Source: Salvelinus alpinus
Taxonomy: Eukaryota; Chordata; Actinopteri; Salmoniformes; Salmonidae
DNA length: 64,000 nucleotides
Direction of reading: 5' to 3'
Assembly: GCF_045679555.1 (NCBI RefSeq)
Contig: NC_092087.1
Location: forward strand, 89,480,920 to 89,544,919
The stretch's first letter is position 1. Each line of letters opens with the position of its first letter. Made by a program: the position numbers and the translations under genes. Below are positions 11,301 through 19,458 of this stretch, one piece after another. The notes under the pieces are model-generated. The model made no database searches and was not told the origin of the DNA. It was given only the letters and a program-made list of their open reading frames with translations.

Positions 11301-11947
11301 CAGTCTACCCTCCCTTCATTAACCCAGTAGGTAGCATGCCAGCTCCACAGCCCAGATCTAGGATCAGCATACCCTCCCTACATTAACCCAGTAGGTAGCG
11401 TGCCAGCTCCACAGCCCAGATCTAGGATCAGAGCTTCATTAGCCCAGTAGGTAGAGTGCCAGCTTCACAGCCCAGATCTAGGATCAGCATACCCTCCCTG
11501 GAACCATTAGGGTGAAGAAACTCAAATCTGACAGGTCAGTGTCTAGGCCCATAGGAAACCTCATCCTACTCCCTTCACTAGCCCAGTAGGTAGCGTGAAT
11601 CAGTCTACTCTCCCAAGTCCTATCTGTTATCACCATTGGAGAAACTAAAAACCGATCTTGGATCAGTGTGTAAATGTATCCTCTCACCCCAGCAGGTAGC
11701 GGGCCAGCTCCAACGTGTCAGTGAGCGGCTCCAGAAACAGGGCCATCCTCTTGTAAGACACCACCATCTTGAGCAGGTCAAAGGTCGCGACCTGGCGGGG
11801 GCCAGGGCTTCCCAACTCTGAGGGTGACCCTGTGGGGGAGCCGGGGGTGTCTTTAGGGGGCAGAGACACCAGGGTGTCGTCCCCCCTGTCACCCACCCCC
11901 GGACCACCCTGACAGGGGTCCTGACATGCCCCTACTCCAGGCTTCAT
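2708..11947 (-). CDS. ZFYVE27: Protrudin (zinc finger FYVE domain-containing protein 27), 12 coding exons
   Basis: Protrudin is an ER membrane protein that shapes ER tubules and drives endosome/kinesin-dependent outgrowth of neurites. Exons on the minus strand, 5' to 3': 11952-11688 (ATG at 11947), 10970-10900, 10774-10588, 10435-10340, 9911-9799, 9367-9246, 9026-8955, 8547-8527, 3664-3523, 3387-3341, 3008-2927 and 2772-2708 (TGA). All have AG/GT borders, and the phases add up to 1278 nt (425 aa; the human protein is about 411 aa). Visible parts: an N-terminal region with VVSYKR and ARYLLG; hydrophobic segments near residues 91-128 and 209-235; an FFAT-like motif (EPDDEFKDAIE, about 298-308) for VAP binding; a basic KLTEKLRKRYPTNN; and a FYVE-type zinc finger (about 360-425) with CSSC, CSNCGNSFCSRCC and CAVC, ending TLSK. 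The identification rests on recalled similarity to human protrudin in every exon. Exon 8547-8527 is a 21-nt microexon (EPPISLQ). No inactivating change was seen. Confidence 0.95.
3933..4125. mobile_element. Short hAT-like MITE in ZFYVE27 intron
   Basis: The left end CAGGGGTGTCCAACTCC, with TTCCATGGAGGGCC after it, is mirrored at the right end by cctctgtggaatgagtttg. This is the structure of a very common fish MITE with imperfect inverted ends of about 26 bp. It is non-coding and lies in the large intron between exons 3664-3523 and 8547-8527. Confidence 0.65.
4671..5396. repeat. 40-bp minisatellite, 18 units
   Basis: The unit begins agatgaccccagggccagac and ends cacaatgag. It repeats every 40 bp from 4671 to 5390 with essentially no variation. 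Each unit has an inverted pair (ccaggg, 5-nt loop, ccctgg) able to form a small hairpin. It lies inside the 4.9-kb ZFYVE27 intron. Confidence 0.95.
5400..5490. mobile_element. tRNA-derived SINE fragment
   Basis: The phrase 'tagggcggtgcacaattgg', followed by 'cccagcgtcgagcgggtttgg' and 'ccgaggtaggccgtc', matches a widespread fish/salmonid SINE body as I recall it. Only a partial copy is present, directly after the 40-bp minisatellite, and it runs into a fragment of the 'gtgcactacttttgaccag' repeat. Confidence 0.55.
5872..6090. repeat. AT-rich imperfect tandem repeat with (TA)n
   Basis: Imperfect units of about 20-27 bp built on 'atgacattagtggtatata', with a (TA)n run near 6004-6022. This is intronic sequence of ZFYVE27. 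The apparent ORFs on both strands come from the periodicity. Confidence 0.8.
6151..7552. repeat. 100-bp minisatellite, 14 units
   Basis: Units start gtatagacattccactaccc at 6151, 6251, 6351, 6451, 6551, 6651, 6752, 6852, 6952, 7052, 7152, 7253, 7353 and 7453. They are almost identical. Units 6 and 11 each carry one extra C in the C-run and are 101 bp long, which points to duplication of a five-unit block. It lies in the ZFYVE27 large intron. Confidence 0.97.
7605..7880. repeat. CA-rich tandem repeat (cacaggagcagattacacac unit)
   Basis: Several copies of 'caggagcagattacacacac' followed by 'ccatatctatctaacac' occur between about 7620 and 7880, separated by variable CA tracts. Non-coding, intronic. 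Confidence 0.8.
8164..8211. repeat. (CA)n microsatellite
   Basis: An uninterrupted CA run of about 24 units. A second CA run lies at about 8350-8380, next to a C-run. Both are intronic. Confidence 0.95.
8275..8348 (-). mobile_element. 3' end fragment of the local LINE family
   Basis: The sequence (caaatcacaatttattggtc, then ggcagatgttaatgcaggtg, then tagcgaaatgcttgt) matches the 3' terminus of the full LINE copies at 23323-26823 and 58781-62234, but is more diverged. It is therefore an old, short, 5'-truncated insertion in the ZFYVE27 intron. Confidence 0.8.
9442..9781. mobile_element. Tc1/mariner-type fold-back MITE
   Basis: The left end CAGTACCAGTCAAAAGTTTG and its inverse ending ...TTTTGACTGGTACTG at 9781 are flanked by TA (9440-9441 and 9782-9783), the Tc1/mariner target. 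Inverted homology continues inwards for well over 100 bp on each arm, so the transcript could fold into a long hairpin. There is no transposase. The element sits in the ZFYVE27 intron, only about 16 bp from the splice donor of exon 9911-9799. Confidence 0.9.
9915..10152. repeat. Purine-rich tandem repeat next to ZFYVE27 exon
   Basis: Units of about 34-36 bp built on 'agagagacggaagagaggga' and 'tagagagacagaga'. In the sense of the ZFYVE27 transcript this is a pyrimidine tract of about 240 nt ending at the acceptor of exon 9911-9799. The serine/leucine-rich ORFs in it are artefacts. Confidence 0.85.
10285..10312 (-). repeat. Decayed duplicate of a ZFYVE27 exon end and splice donor
   Basis: This stretch repeats the 3' end of exon 10435-10340 (GGAGCCACTCGGAGTCCTCC against GAGCCACTCTGAGTCCTCTA). 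The flanking CA-rich sequence is duplicated too. The donor position reads AT instead of GT, so it should no longer be used for splicing. Confidence 0.7.
11208..11600 (-). repeat. About 62-bp tandem array containing decayed copies of exon end 11688
   Basis: Units carry 'cccagtaggtagcatgccag' plus 'ctccacagcccagatctagg'. The first part matches the end of the first coding exon (cccagcaggtagcgggccag ctcc at 11687-11710). At least five copies lie between 11208 and 11600. In the coding sense each keeps a remnant of the ELARYLLG end, but the donor is changed (GTTAATG instead of GTGAGAG). It lies in the first coding intron. Confidence 0.75.
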
Positions 11948-12065
11948 CCCGACTAGAGGGGAGAAGGGCAGGGTGGGAGAAAGGGGGACAGAAACAGAGG
12001 GGGTAGATAAAGGGAGTGAGAGACACAGACAGACAGACAGACAGAGAGAGACAGACAGAGACATT

Positions 12066-12400
12066 ATTTATCTTGCTCCTTTGCACCCCAGTATCTCTAC
12101 TTGCACATTCATCTTCTGCACATCTACCATTCCAGTGTTTAATTGCTATATTGTAATTACTTCGCCACCATGGCCTATTTATTGCCTTAACTCCCTTATC
12201 TTACCTCATTTGCACTCACTGTATATAGACTTTTGTTTTCTTTTTTCTACTGTATTATTGACTATGTTTTGTTTATTCCATGTGTAACTCTGTGTTGTTG
12301 TATGTGTCGAATTGCTATGCTTTATCTTGGCCAGGTCGCAGTTGCAAATGAGAACTTGTTCTCAACTAGCCTACCTGGCTAAATAAAGGTGAAATAAAAA
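12066..12400 (+). mobile_element. LINE 3' UTR/tail fragment
   Basis: The sequence from 'cttgctcctttgcacccc' through 'actgtatatagacttttg' and 'cttggccaggtcgcagttgc' to the tail 'aaataaaggtgaaataaa' is a diverged copy of 32530-32920. There it follows LINE coding sequence. It lies in the 5' intron of ZFYVE27, beside a (GACA)n/(GA)n run. Confidence 0.75.
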
Positions 12401-12953
12401 AGACAGAGAGAGAAACACAGAAAGACAAGATAAGATGTTAAGATTTTATTTTCATGTCCGTCTGTTGCTCTAGCTAGCATTTCCTGAATATGTTACGCTG
12501 TGCAAACACTCACTCACTAGATAGCTATCAGTGGAAAGGGGAAGGGGGCAATCACGAACCTGGACGATCAAAGTAAATCTACCATACCTGATTTAAGGAC
12601 GATTTAATCATTGATCTTCTAATGCTACTGAGAAACGTGCCTGCAGACTTGTGTTTGGCTGACATGAAATGGGTGGGTCATGAAACAATATGACTGCAAC
12701 AGGCCACACACTACGTTGTTAAATATGGGTTCTATAATCACATGTTGATGAAAATACATTGTTGTCACACATAGCTAGTGTTTTCTAACATTAGTGTCTA
12801 ACGTTACACAACAACAGCTGTCATCCAAATCGCATGTAGCCACCTGGCGAAATTGTAACTTAAACTAACCAGCTAGTGATTGACATAACATTAACATGTA
12901 ATATTTGCAACAATCAATATATATGAATAATAAGGCAAGAAATGCAACATTAC

Positions 12954-13040
12954 CTGACTAGCGGGCAAAGTGTCAAAACCCGTAGTTAGCGAATATGAAA
13001 GCAATCCTTGATCGTCAACACGATAGGATCTGAATGTAGG
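12954..13040 (-). other. ZFYVE27: Probable non-coding first exon of ZFYVE27
   Basis: The minus strand has a good splice donor (CAG|GTAATG, exon end 12954). It would pair with the acceptor CTAG|TCGGGATG at 11952, just 5 nt upstream of the start codon. The 5' limit and the promoter cannot be fixed from sequence, so 13040 is only a guess. It is the best candidate for the transcription start region, with repeats on both sides. Confidence 0.45.
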
Positions 13041-13589
13041 AAGAGACGCGTCACACACACCCGTTTAGACAGTGTTCACAGTTTTCTTGTTATGAAGTCA
13101 ATCAACTGTATTCGCTTCTCAAGTCGATGTTATTGAGTTGACGATGTTTTGTACTGTATAAATGTTTGGGAAAGTATTTGTTTTAAGCAAATAATGCCTG
13201 CCTGCTAGCTGCGAGAGAAAAGTAATCGCTTCCGCAATAAAATCCGACTGGCTAATAGAACGCAGAGCGAACCGATGAGGGAGAGAGTAGATTAAAGAAA
13301 ATATCGTAGCTGTCAAATCACGTCAATCTGAGGTCCATTTGTGGGGGAAATTATGAGCTACATCACTCATTTCTCTCTAAATGAAATATTTTACTAAGAT
13401 ACTCACCCAAAACGGTGTTATGAAAAATATAATAGTATTGACAAAAAGAGTGACTAGTGTTGTGGAAATTCTAATCAATAATGAGGAGAGAGAAGGTCAA
13501 TCACCAATCACGATATGCATTTATTCACAATTTATTAGTAAGGGAGCATGTCACACCAAACACACATGAATGCGGAATCAATCAGGTCA

Positions 13590-13800
13590 GCGGAATCAAT
13601 CACCACCTTCCGGAGACACCTGAAACCCCACCTCTTTAAGGAATACCTAGGATAGGATAAAGTAATCCTTCTAACCCCCCCCCCCCTTAGAGTTAGATGC
13701 ACTATTGTAAAGTGGTTGTTCCACTGGACATCATAAGGTGAATGCACCAACTTGTACGTCGCTCTGGATAAGAGCGTCTGCTAAATGACTAAAATGTAAA
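13590..13800 (+). mobile_element. L2-like LINE 3' end fragment
   Basis: The short frame TTFRRHLKPHLFKEYLG, with a stop soon after, is a typical C-terminus of fish L2-type reverse transcriptase. It is followed by a C-run and the tail 'cgctctggataagagcgtct' 'gctaaatgac'. The same tail occurs alone at 28206-28260. The copy is strongly 5' truncated. Confidence 0.6.
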
Positions 13801-14204
13801 TGTAGTGAGTGCTCACTGAGTGGAGTGAGCCTCTGGGTTATATACTCTCTCAGGATAGGTCAGGATAGGTCAGGATAGGTGTGACCTCAGAGATGAAGTA
13901 CAATGGTTCCAGACACTAACCCCACACATCCTGTGTCAGACTTTAGGCCCCAAATATAAGGAACTTGTTGTTTTGTTCAGTACTAAGAACTTAAAAGGAC
14001 ATTTGTTGTTACTTAGTGTCACCTTGCTAGGAGAGGGTGACTGACGCGCAGACATTGTGGTGACAAGTGATTGGTTGTCATTACTCACGCCATCCCTTCA
14101 CATGGGTTGCAATAGGTAAAGACACATTCACATATGGAAACAATGTTTCCTTCTGACTTCCTTTGCCATATTCCCTTTCTGATATTCTGCATAGCATCAG
14201 GGAC

Positions 14205-14683
14205 ATGGGATAGACAAGCCTGACTTCTCCTCTCTCTGGACCCCAGATGGCTTGAGGCCCATATGAGGGAGGAAGTGCAGCTGCCAACACCAGACTCCGA
14301 AAGGAGACATTCTAATAACAAGAGTTTCAACAGTTCAATAATATAAGCATATTCTGCAGATAAGACATCTTAATTATCTATGTTACCTAGCTAATGTCTC
14401 CATTCGGAGTCTGGTGTTGGCAGCTGCACTTCCTCCCACTAGGCTACATGGGGCGGTAGGTAGCCTAGTGGTTTGAGCGTTGGACTAGTAACCGAAAGGT
14501 TGCAAGATCGAACCCCTGAGCTGACAATCTGTCGTTCTGCCCCTGAGCAAGGCAGTTAACCCACTGTTCCTAGGCCGTCATTGAAAATAAGAATTTATTC
14601 TAAACTGACTTGCCTAGTTAAATAAAAATAAAATATGGGCCTGTCACCTGGGGCCCAGAGAGGGGATTAGTCAGGCTTGTTCC
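14205..14683. repeat. Inverted repeat (fold-back) with a SINE inside one arm
   Basis: Arm 1 (about 14210-14311, gaggaagtgcagctgccaac ...) is the inverse of arm 2 (about 14393-14439, continuing at 14637-14683). Arm 2 is interrupted by the SINE at 14450-14636. The spacer is about 80 bp. Sequence to the left (13800-14205) includes four copies of 'caggataggt' (13850-13890) and is otherwise unassigned. Confidence 0.7.
14450..14636 (+). mobile_element. Salmonid tRNA-derived SINE (HpaI/SmaI type)
   Basis: Starts ggggcggtaggtagcctagt with an A-box-like region. A B-box-like region follows (ggttgcaagatcgaacccc), then 'ctgttcctaggccgtcattg' and an A-rich tail ending 'aataaaaataaaata'. This is the layout of salmonid tRNA-derived SINEs. 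It interrupts one arm of the inverted repeat around it, so it is younger than that structure. Confidence 0.85.
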
Positions 14684-16010
14684 TTGGCGTACACATCACT
14701 GACAAGCTGCAATGGACCACCCACACAGACAGTGTGGTGAAGAAGGCACAACAGAGCCTCTTCAACCTCAGGAGGCTAAATAAATGTGGCTTGACATCTA
14801 AAACCCTCAGAAACTTTTACAGATGCACAATTGAAAGCATCCTGTCGGGCTGTATCACCGCCTGGTACGGCAACTGCACTGCCCGCAACCGCAAGGCTCT
14901 CCAAGATGGTGGTGCGGTCTGCCCAACGCATTACCGGGGACAAATTACCTGCCCTCCAGGACACCTACCGCACCCGATGTCACAGGAAGACCAAAAAGAT
15001 CATCAAGGACATCAACCACTCGAGCCACTGCCTGTTCACAACGCTATCATCCAGAAGGCGAGGTCAGTACAGGTGCATCAAAGCTGGGACTGAGAGACTG
15101 AAAAACAGCTTCTATCTCAAGGCCATCAGACTGTTAAACACCCATCATTAGCACATTAGAGGTTGCTGCCTATAGGCGTAGACTAGAAATCACTGGCCAC
15201 TTTAAAGGAATGGAACACTAGTCACTTTAATAATGTTTACATATCTGGCATTACTCATCTCATATGTATATACTGTATTCTATACTATTCTATGGTATCT
15301 TAGTCACTTAATGTTTACATATCTGGCATTACTCATCTCATATGTATACACTGTATTCTATACTATTCTATGGTATCTTAGTCACTTAATAAGGTTTACA
15401 TATCTGGCATTACTCATCTCATATATATACACTGTATTCTATACTATTCTATGGTATCTTAGTCACTTAATAAGGTTTACATATCTGGCATTACTCATCT
15501 CATATGTATACACTGTATTCTATACTATTCTATGGTATCTTAGTCACTTAATAAGGTTTACATATCTGGCATTACTCATCTCATATATATACACTGTATT
15601 CTATACTATTCTATGGTATCTTAGTCCGTCCCACTCTGACATCACTTGTCCATATGTATATAGTCTTAATTCATTCCTACTTAGATGTGTGTATATGTTG
15701 TGTAATTTGTTAGATATTACTGCACTATCAGAGCTAGAAGCACAAGCATTTCGCTACACCCGCAGTAACATTTTTATTTTTAACTAGGCAGGTCAGTTAA
15801 GAACAAATTATTATTTTCAATGACGGCCTAGGAACAGTGGGTTAACTGCCTTGTTCAGGGGCAGAACGACAAATTTTGTACCTTGTCAGCTCAGGGATTC
15901 AATCTTGCAACCTTTCGGTTACTAGTCCAACCACTAGGCTACGCTGCCGGACCGAAACATCTGCTAATCACGTGTATGTGACCAATAAAAATGTATTTGA
16001 TTTTAATTCT
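14677..16010 (+). mobile_element. Old LINE 3' fragment with expanded 3' UTR repeats
   Basis: Begins in frame with LGVHITDKLQW and HTDSVVKKAQQSLFNLRRL and reads to LLNTHH. It is homologous to the last 150 residues of the full LINE ORFs at 23857-26796 and 58797-61700, but has a frameshift after RKALQ and many substitutions. The 3' UTR holds about five tandem units of 77-79 bp (15230-15625, 'tttacatatctggcattact' ...). The terminal part (agctagaagcacaagcattt ...) is split by a minus-strand SINE at 15773-15953 and resumes with 'aacatctgctaatcacgtgt' to about 16010. Confidence 0.85.
15773..15953 (-). mobile_element. Salmonid tRNA-derived SINE nested in LINE tail
   Basis: Reverse orientation of the SINE seen at 14450: 'aactaggcaggtcagttaag', 'caatgacggcctaggaacag', 'caacctttcggttactagtc', 'aaccactaggctacgctgcc'. 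The LINE sequence continues on both sides, and AACAT is repeated at the two junctions, which suggests a short target-site duplication. Confidence 0.85.
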
Positions 16011-16217
16011 GATTTCTCCACCACACTAGCCTGCATTATTCTAATTATAATATGTAGGCTATGACAATTGCATGTGTTCTCAGAGATTTTAGAAATTGAT
16101 GGTGTTCGGAAATTCCTAATGGATTAACTAGAGCACAATCAGTCAACAACATTGGGCCTATACGTTAAATCCATTGTCCATCCAAGTCGCGCTTGTCATA
16201 GGTCCTATGTGCGCCGT

Positions 16218-16373
16218 TGTTACGTTCCCCAGTTTCTGTGTTGTAGTTTGTGTATTTGAGTGTGTGTGTTTCAGGAGATGGCTTCCTGAATTCTCCCCAA
16301 GCAGCTGATTGATCAGCCCCATTGATGATTGGAGCTGACCCCGCCCCCTCGTCAAGTTACAGCTGTATCCGAT

Positions 16374-16447
<74 letters not shown>

Positions 16448-16970
16448 CTGATATACTGTGTTGGTTGTTCTCAGAGGGAGATGATTAGTGTGTCCTGTAT
16501 TGGTTGAGTGGTTATGTATTTTGTGTCAATAGAACGCAGTGTTTTGATTATTGAAATTGTTTAGATAATTCTGTTTCATTTGTTCCCAGGGGGGAAGGGG
16601 AAGGCACCCTAGGGAGTGCTTAGGCAAGAGGCCCGCGGGCATACATATTCACTGTCTAGGCACACTAGGTAAGACCTGGGCGGACCACCCCCTGTTTTTG
16701 GTTAGCGCACCAGGTGGTGGTAGTTAGGTAAGTAGTGGGTAGGCAGGTAAGGTAGGAGAGGGGGCTTTGATATTTACTTTCTTTGCTTTGGCTCCGTCCA
16801 GACCCTTCTCCCCAAAATTACCGTGTGAAGGAATAAATTCCTTGTAAACGGTACACCTCTCTCTGCCTTTGTCATCCTTACTTGCACCTACAGTCCATAC
16901 CTCTTTCGGTTCACGGGAGTTGAGTTGTAGCAGGGTGTTGCGTTCCCTTTTCATAGAGGCGTGCGTAACA
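16218..16970. mobile_element. Solo LTR of an LTR retrotransposon (fossil)
   Basis: Ends TGTTACG ... CGTAACA and is flanked on both sides by GCCGT (16213-16217 and 16971-16975), a 5-bp target-site duplication. Length is 753 bp. It contains a (GA)n run and a polyadenylation-like AATAAA near 16833. No internal region is present. It is probably Ty3/gypsy-like by target size and ends, but the family cannot be fixed. The identical flanking repeats suggest a fairly recent insertion. Confidence 0.85.
16374..16446. repeat. (GA)n microsatellite
   Basis: About 36 uninterrupted AG units inside the solo LTR at 16218-16970. Confidence 0.97.
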
Positions 16971-17315
16971 GCCGTGCACGTTGGTTTGTCTTTCAGAACC
17001 CTGGTCAGCTACAGCCCACCCAAGACCCTAGCAGAGTACATCTGTACACATACACACACCGAGAAAGAGACCGACAGACATGGAGAGTGAGAGGATAGAT
17101 AACTATTTTATTCCCTTCAACCTGTCTCCTCTAGTCTGAGATGTATCCCCTCTTCCCTCTAGTCTGAGATGTATCCCCTCTTCCCTCTAGTCTGATGGTA
17201 AATTGAGTCTTTACCACCCCAGTGATACCATAGTAACGGTCAACCAACTATTTCTAGGATATTGATTTAAAGATCAAAATATGTCTTTATCTCCATCTAC
17301 TCCACTCTTGATGTC

Positions 17316-17651
17316 AGAGGAGAGAGAGACCTAGAGAGAGAGACCTATAGAGAGAGAGACCTAGAGAGAGAGACCTAGAGAGAGAGAGACCTAGAGAGAG
17401 AGAGAGAGACCTAGAGAGAGAGACCTAGAGAGAGAGAGACCTATAGAGAGAAAGACCTAGAGAGAGAGACCTAGAGAGAGAGAGACCTAGAGAGAGAGAG
17501 AGAGACCTAGAGAGAGAGAGACCTAGAGAGAGAGAGACCTAGAGAGAGAGAGACCTAGAGAGAGAGAGACCTAGAGAGAGAGAGAGAGAGACCTAGAGAG
17601 AGAGAGAGACCTAGAGAGAGAGAGAGAGAGACCTAGAGAGAGAGAGAGACC

Positions 17652-17692
<41 letters not shown>

Positions 17693-18014
17693 AGAGAGAG
17701 AGACCTAGAGAGAGAGACCTAGAGAGAGAGAGAGAGACCTAGAGAGAGAGACCTAGAGAGAGAGAGAGAGACCTAGAGAGAGAGACCTAGAGAGAGAGAG
17801 ACCTAGAGAGAGAGAGACCTAGAGAGAGAGACCTAGAGAGAGAGAGACCTAGAGAGAGAGAGAGAGACCTAGAGAGAGAGAGACCTAGAGAGAGAGAGAC
17901 CTAGAGAGAGAGACCTAGAGAGAGAGAGACCTAGAGAGAGAGAGAGACCTAGAGAGAGAGAGAGAGAGACCTAGAGAGAGAGAGAGACCTAGAGAGAGAG
18001 AGACCTAGAGAGAG
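17316..18014. repeat. Variable GAGAGACCTA satellite, about 700 bp
   Basis: Built from (GA)n runs of differing length, each separated by 'cctagagaga'. One strand is almost pure purine except for the CCT steps. It ends abruptly at 'actgcaaggagtttag', just before the CACTA-like coding fragment. Three copies of 'tctagtctgagatgtatccc' lie shortly upstream (17130-17195). Confidence 0.95.
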
Positions 18015-18053
18015 ACTGCAAGGAGTTTAGAATGTAAGAACGTTTAACACCCA

Positions 18054-19358
18054 TCAGAGGGAAGACTGGGATTTGTCTCCTGTTTTGGGGCGGTGTTCTG
18101 CATGAAGTGCTCGAGTTCGCATAACTATCTCGGGTGAATCTTCATCAAATTCAGTCTGAAAGTCCTCTTTCTCAGCAAGACATAAGCAGCAACAATATCT
18201 GGCACTGAATGATTCAACAAAGCCAAATAAACAGTGAAGACCAAGGTTGTCACCTGTAACTTGGACAATAGTTCCATACACTGGTTGATCATACAAGGGG
18301 ACCATAATTCCATCCCTCTCAAGTAATTTAATATCCTGCACAACTGGATCAAGTATTTTAGAAAAGGCGTATGTTTTAACGTCTTGGGCATGAAATAAAG
18401 CAACCAAATGAATATTAAGCAGAAATGAGCTGAACTTTGGAGAACAATTCCGTAAGGTGAAATAGATTGCTCCTAATTGATGTATTCAACGTTTTGATCC
18501 AAGAGGAATTGCAGTTTTAAAATCATAGAGAAGCTGTATCTGAATTGCTTCTGTTTTGAAAATGGAGCATGGCTCTTGAACAGATCTCCATCACATCAGT
18601 CAAAAAGTTCTCTTGAACTGGAATCAGTCTGCATCATCTCCTTCATATCAGGGTGTTTGTAAATAAACTGTCATGTTTTCAAAATTGGGATATAAACAAA
18701 TGTATCAGTAACAACAATTTGATCATAGCCTCCAGTAGTCCGACTGCGTCGTGTATCAAATCTAGTACCAAGAACGTATTCAACTGGGTCTACCCTTCCC
18801 CACTTTTCTGTAAAATACTGCCATCTCTTACTTTCAGAATTTAATACACCAGAAGGATTTTAATTTTTTTTCAAAACACTGATCAATTGTACACTCAATG
18901 TCACTTTTAATAGGCTCCTGTATAGACAGACACGTCTTCACAGATTCTTTAGCGTGAATATGAATATCATCAACTATCTCTTCCATGGAAATGACCAAAG
19001 AGTTAATGGTGGTTTCACCTACACCTGCCACTTTCAGTTCAGCTATGGTTGCAGCGCAGCTGTCTACAAGACTCTTATTGACAAGGACTGAGTCAGAAGA
19101 GGAACTTGTTGATGGCAAGTCATCAAAATGACTTAGTGCTACATATTCAGCTGTAGAGGGGCCTTCACCAAGATCAGAACAAGGTTCATGTGCTTTATAA
19201 AGATGCTTTCTGAACCCAGAAAAAGTGACATAAACATGTGAACAACCAGCCTGACCGCATTTAAGACGAAGTGTCTTTCCTGGACAAAGTCCGTGGACCA
19301 ACTTCAGGTGTTTTGTCAAGGAATTAGCATTTGCCTGGGGGCTTTTGCAAGCGAACAT
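18054..19358 (-). pseudogene. CACTA/EnSpm-like transposase relic with N-terminal C2H2 fingers
   Basis: The N-terminal exon starts at 19358 (MFACKSPQANANSLTKHLK) and has two C2H2-like fingers (C-x..-HLKLVH and CGQAGCSHVYVTF..HLYKAH). It reads open to about 18834. Further down (18407-18054) a frame with NLGLHCLFGFVESFSARYCC and CLAEKEDFQTEFDEDSPE matches, from memory, a multi-copy fish protein whose next segment carries the CACTA-type D..MHD...EGV motif. That segment is missing here, because the relic stops against the purine satellite. Between the two parts the frame is broken several times. The superfamily call is from recall and is only moderate. It lies about 100 bp downstream of the SAMD3-like gene, on the same strand. 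Confidence 0.5.
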
Positions 19359-19458
19359 AACATTTTAGATGAATGATATGAAAAAGTTTGTGTGAAATGA
19401 AAAAGGTTACTTCCTACGCTGCGTTTTAACCCTTTGCAACTTCAAAACTTTTAGTAAC

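Noticed and set aside
15233-15787. 184-aa ORF of repeated FTYLALLISY units
   Set aside because: Lies in the tandemly expanded 3' UTR of a LINE fragment.
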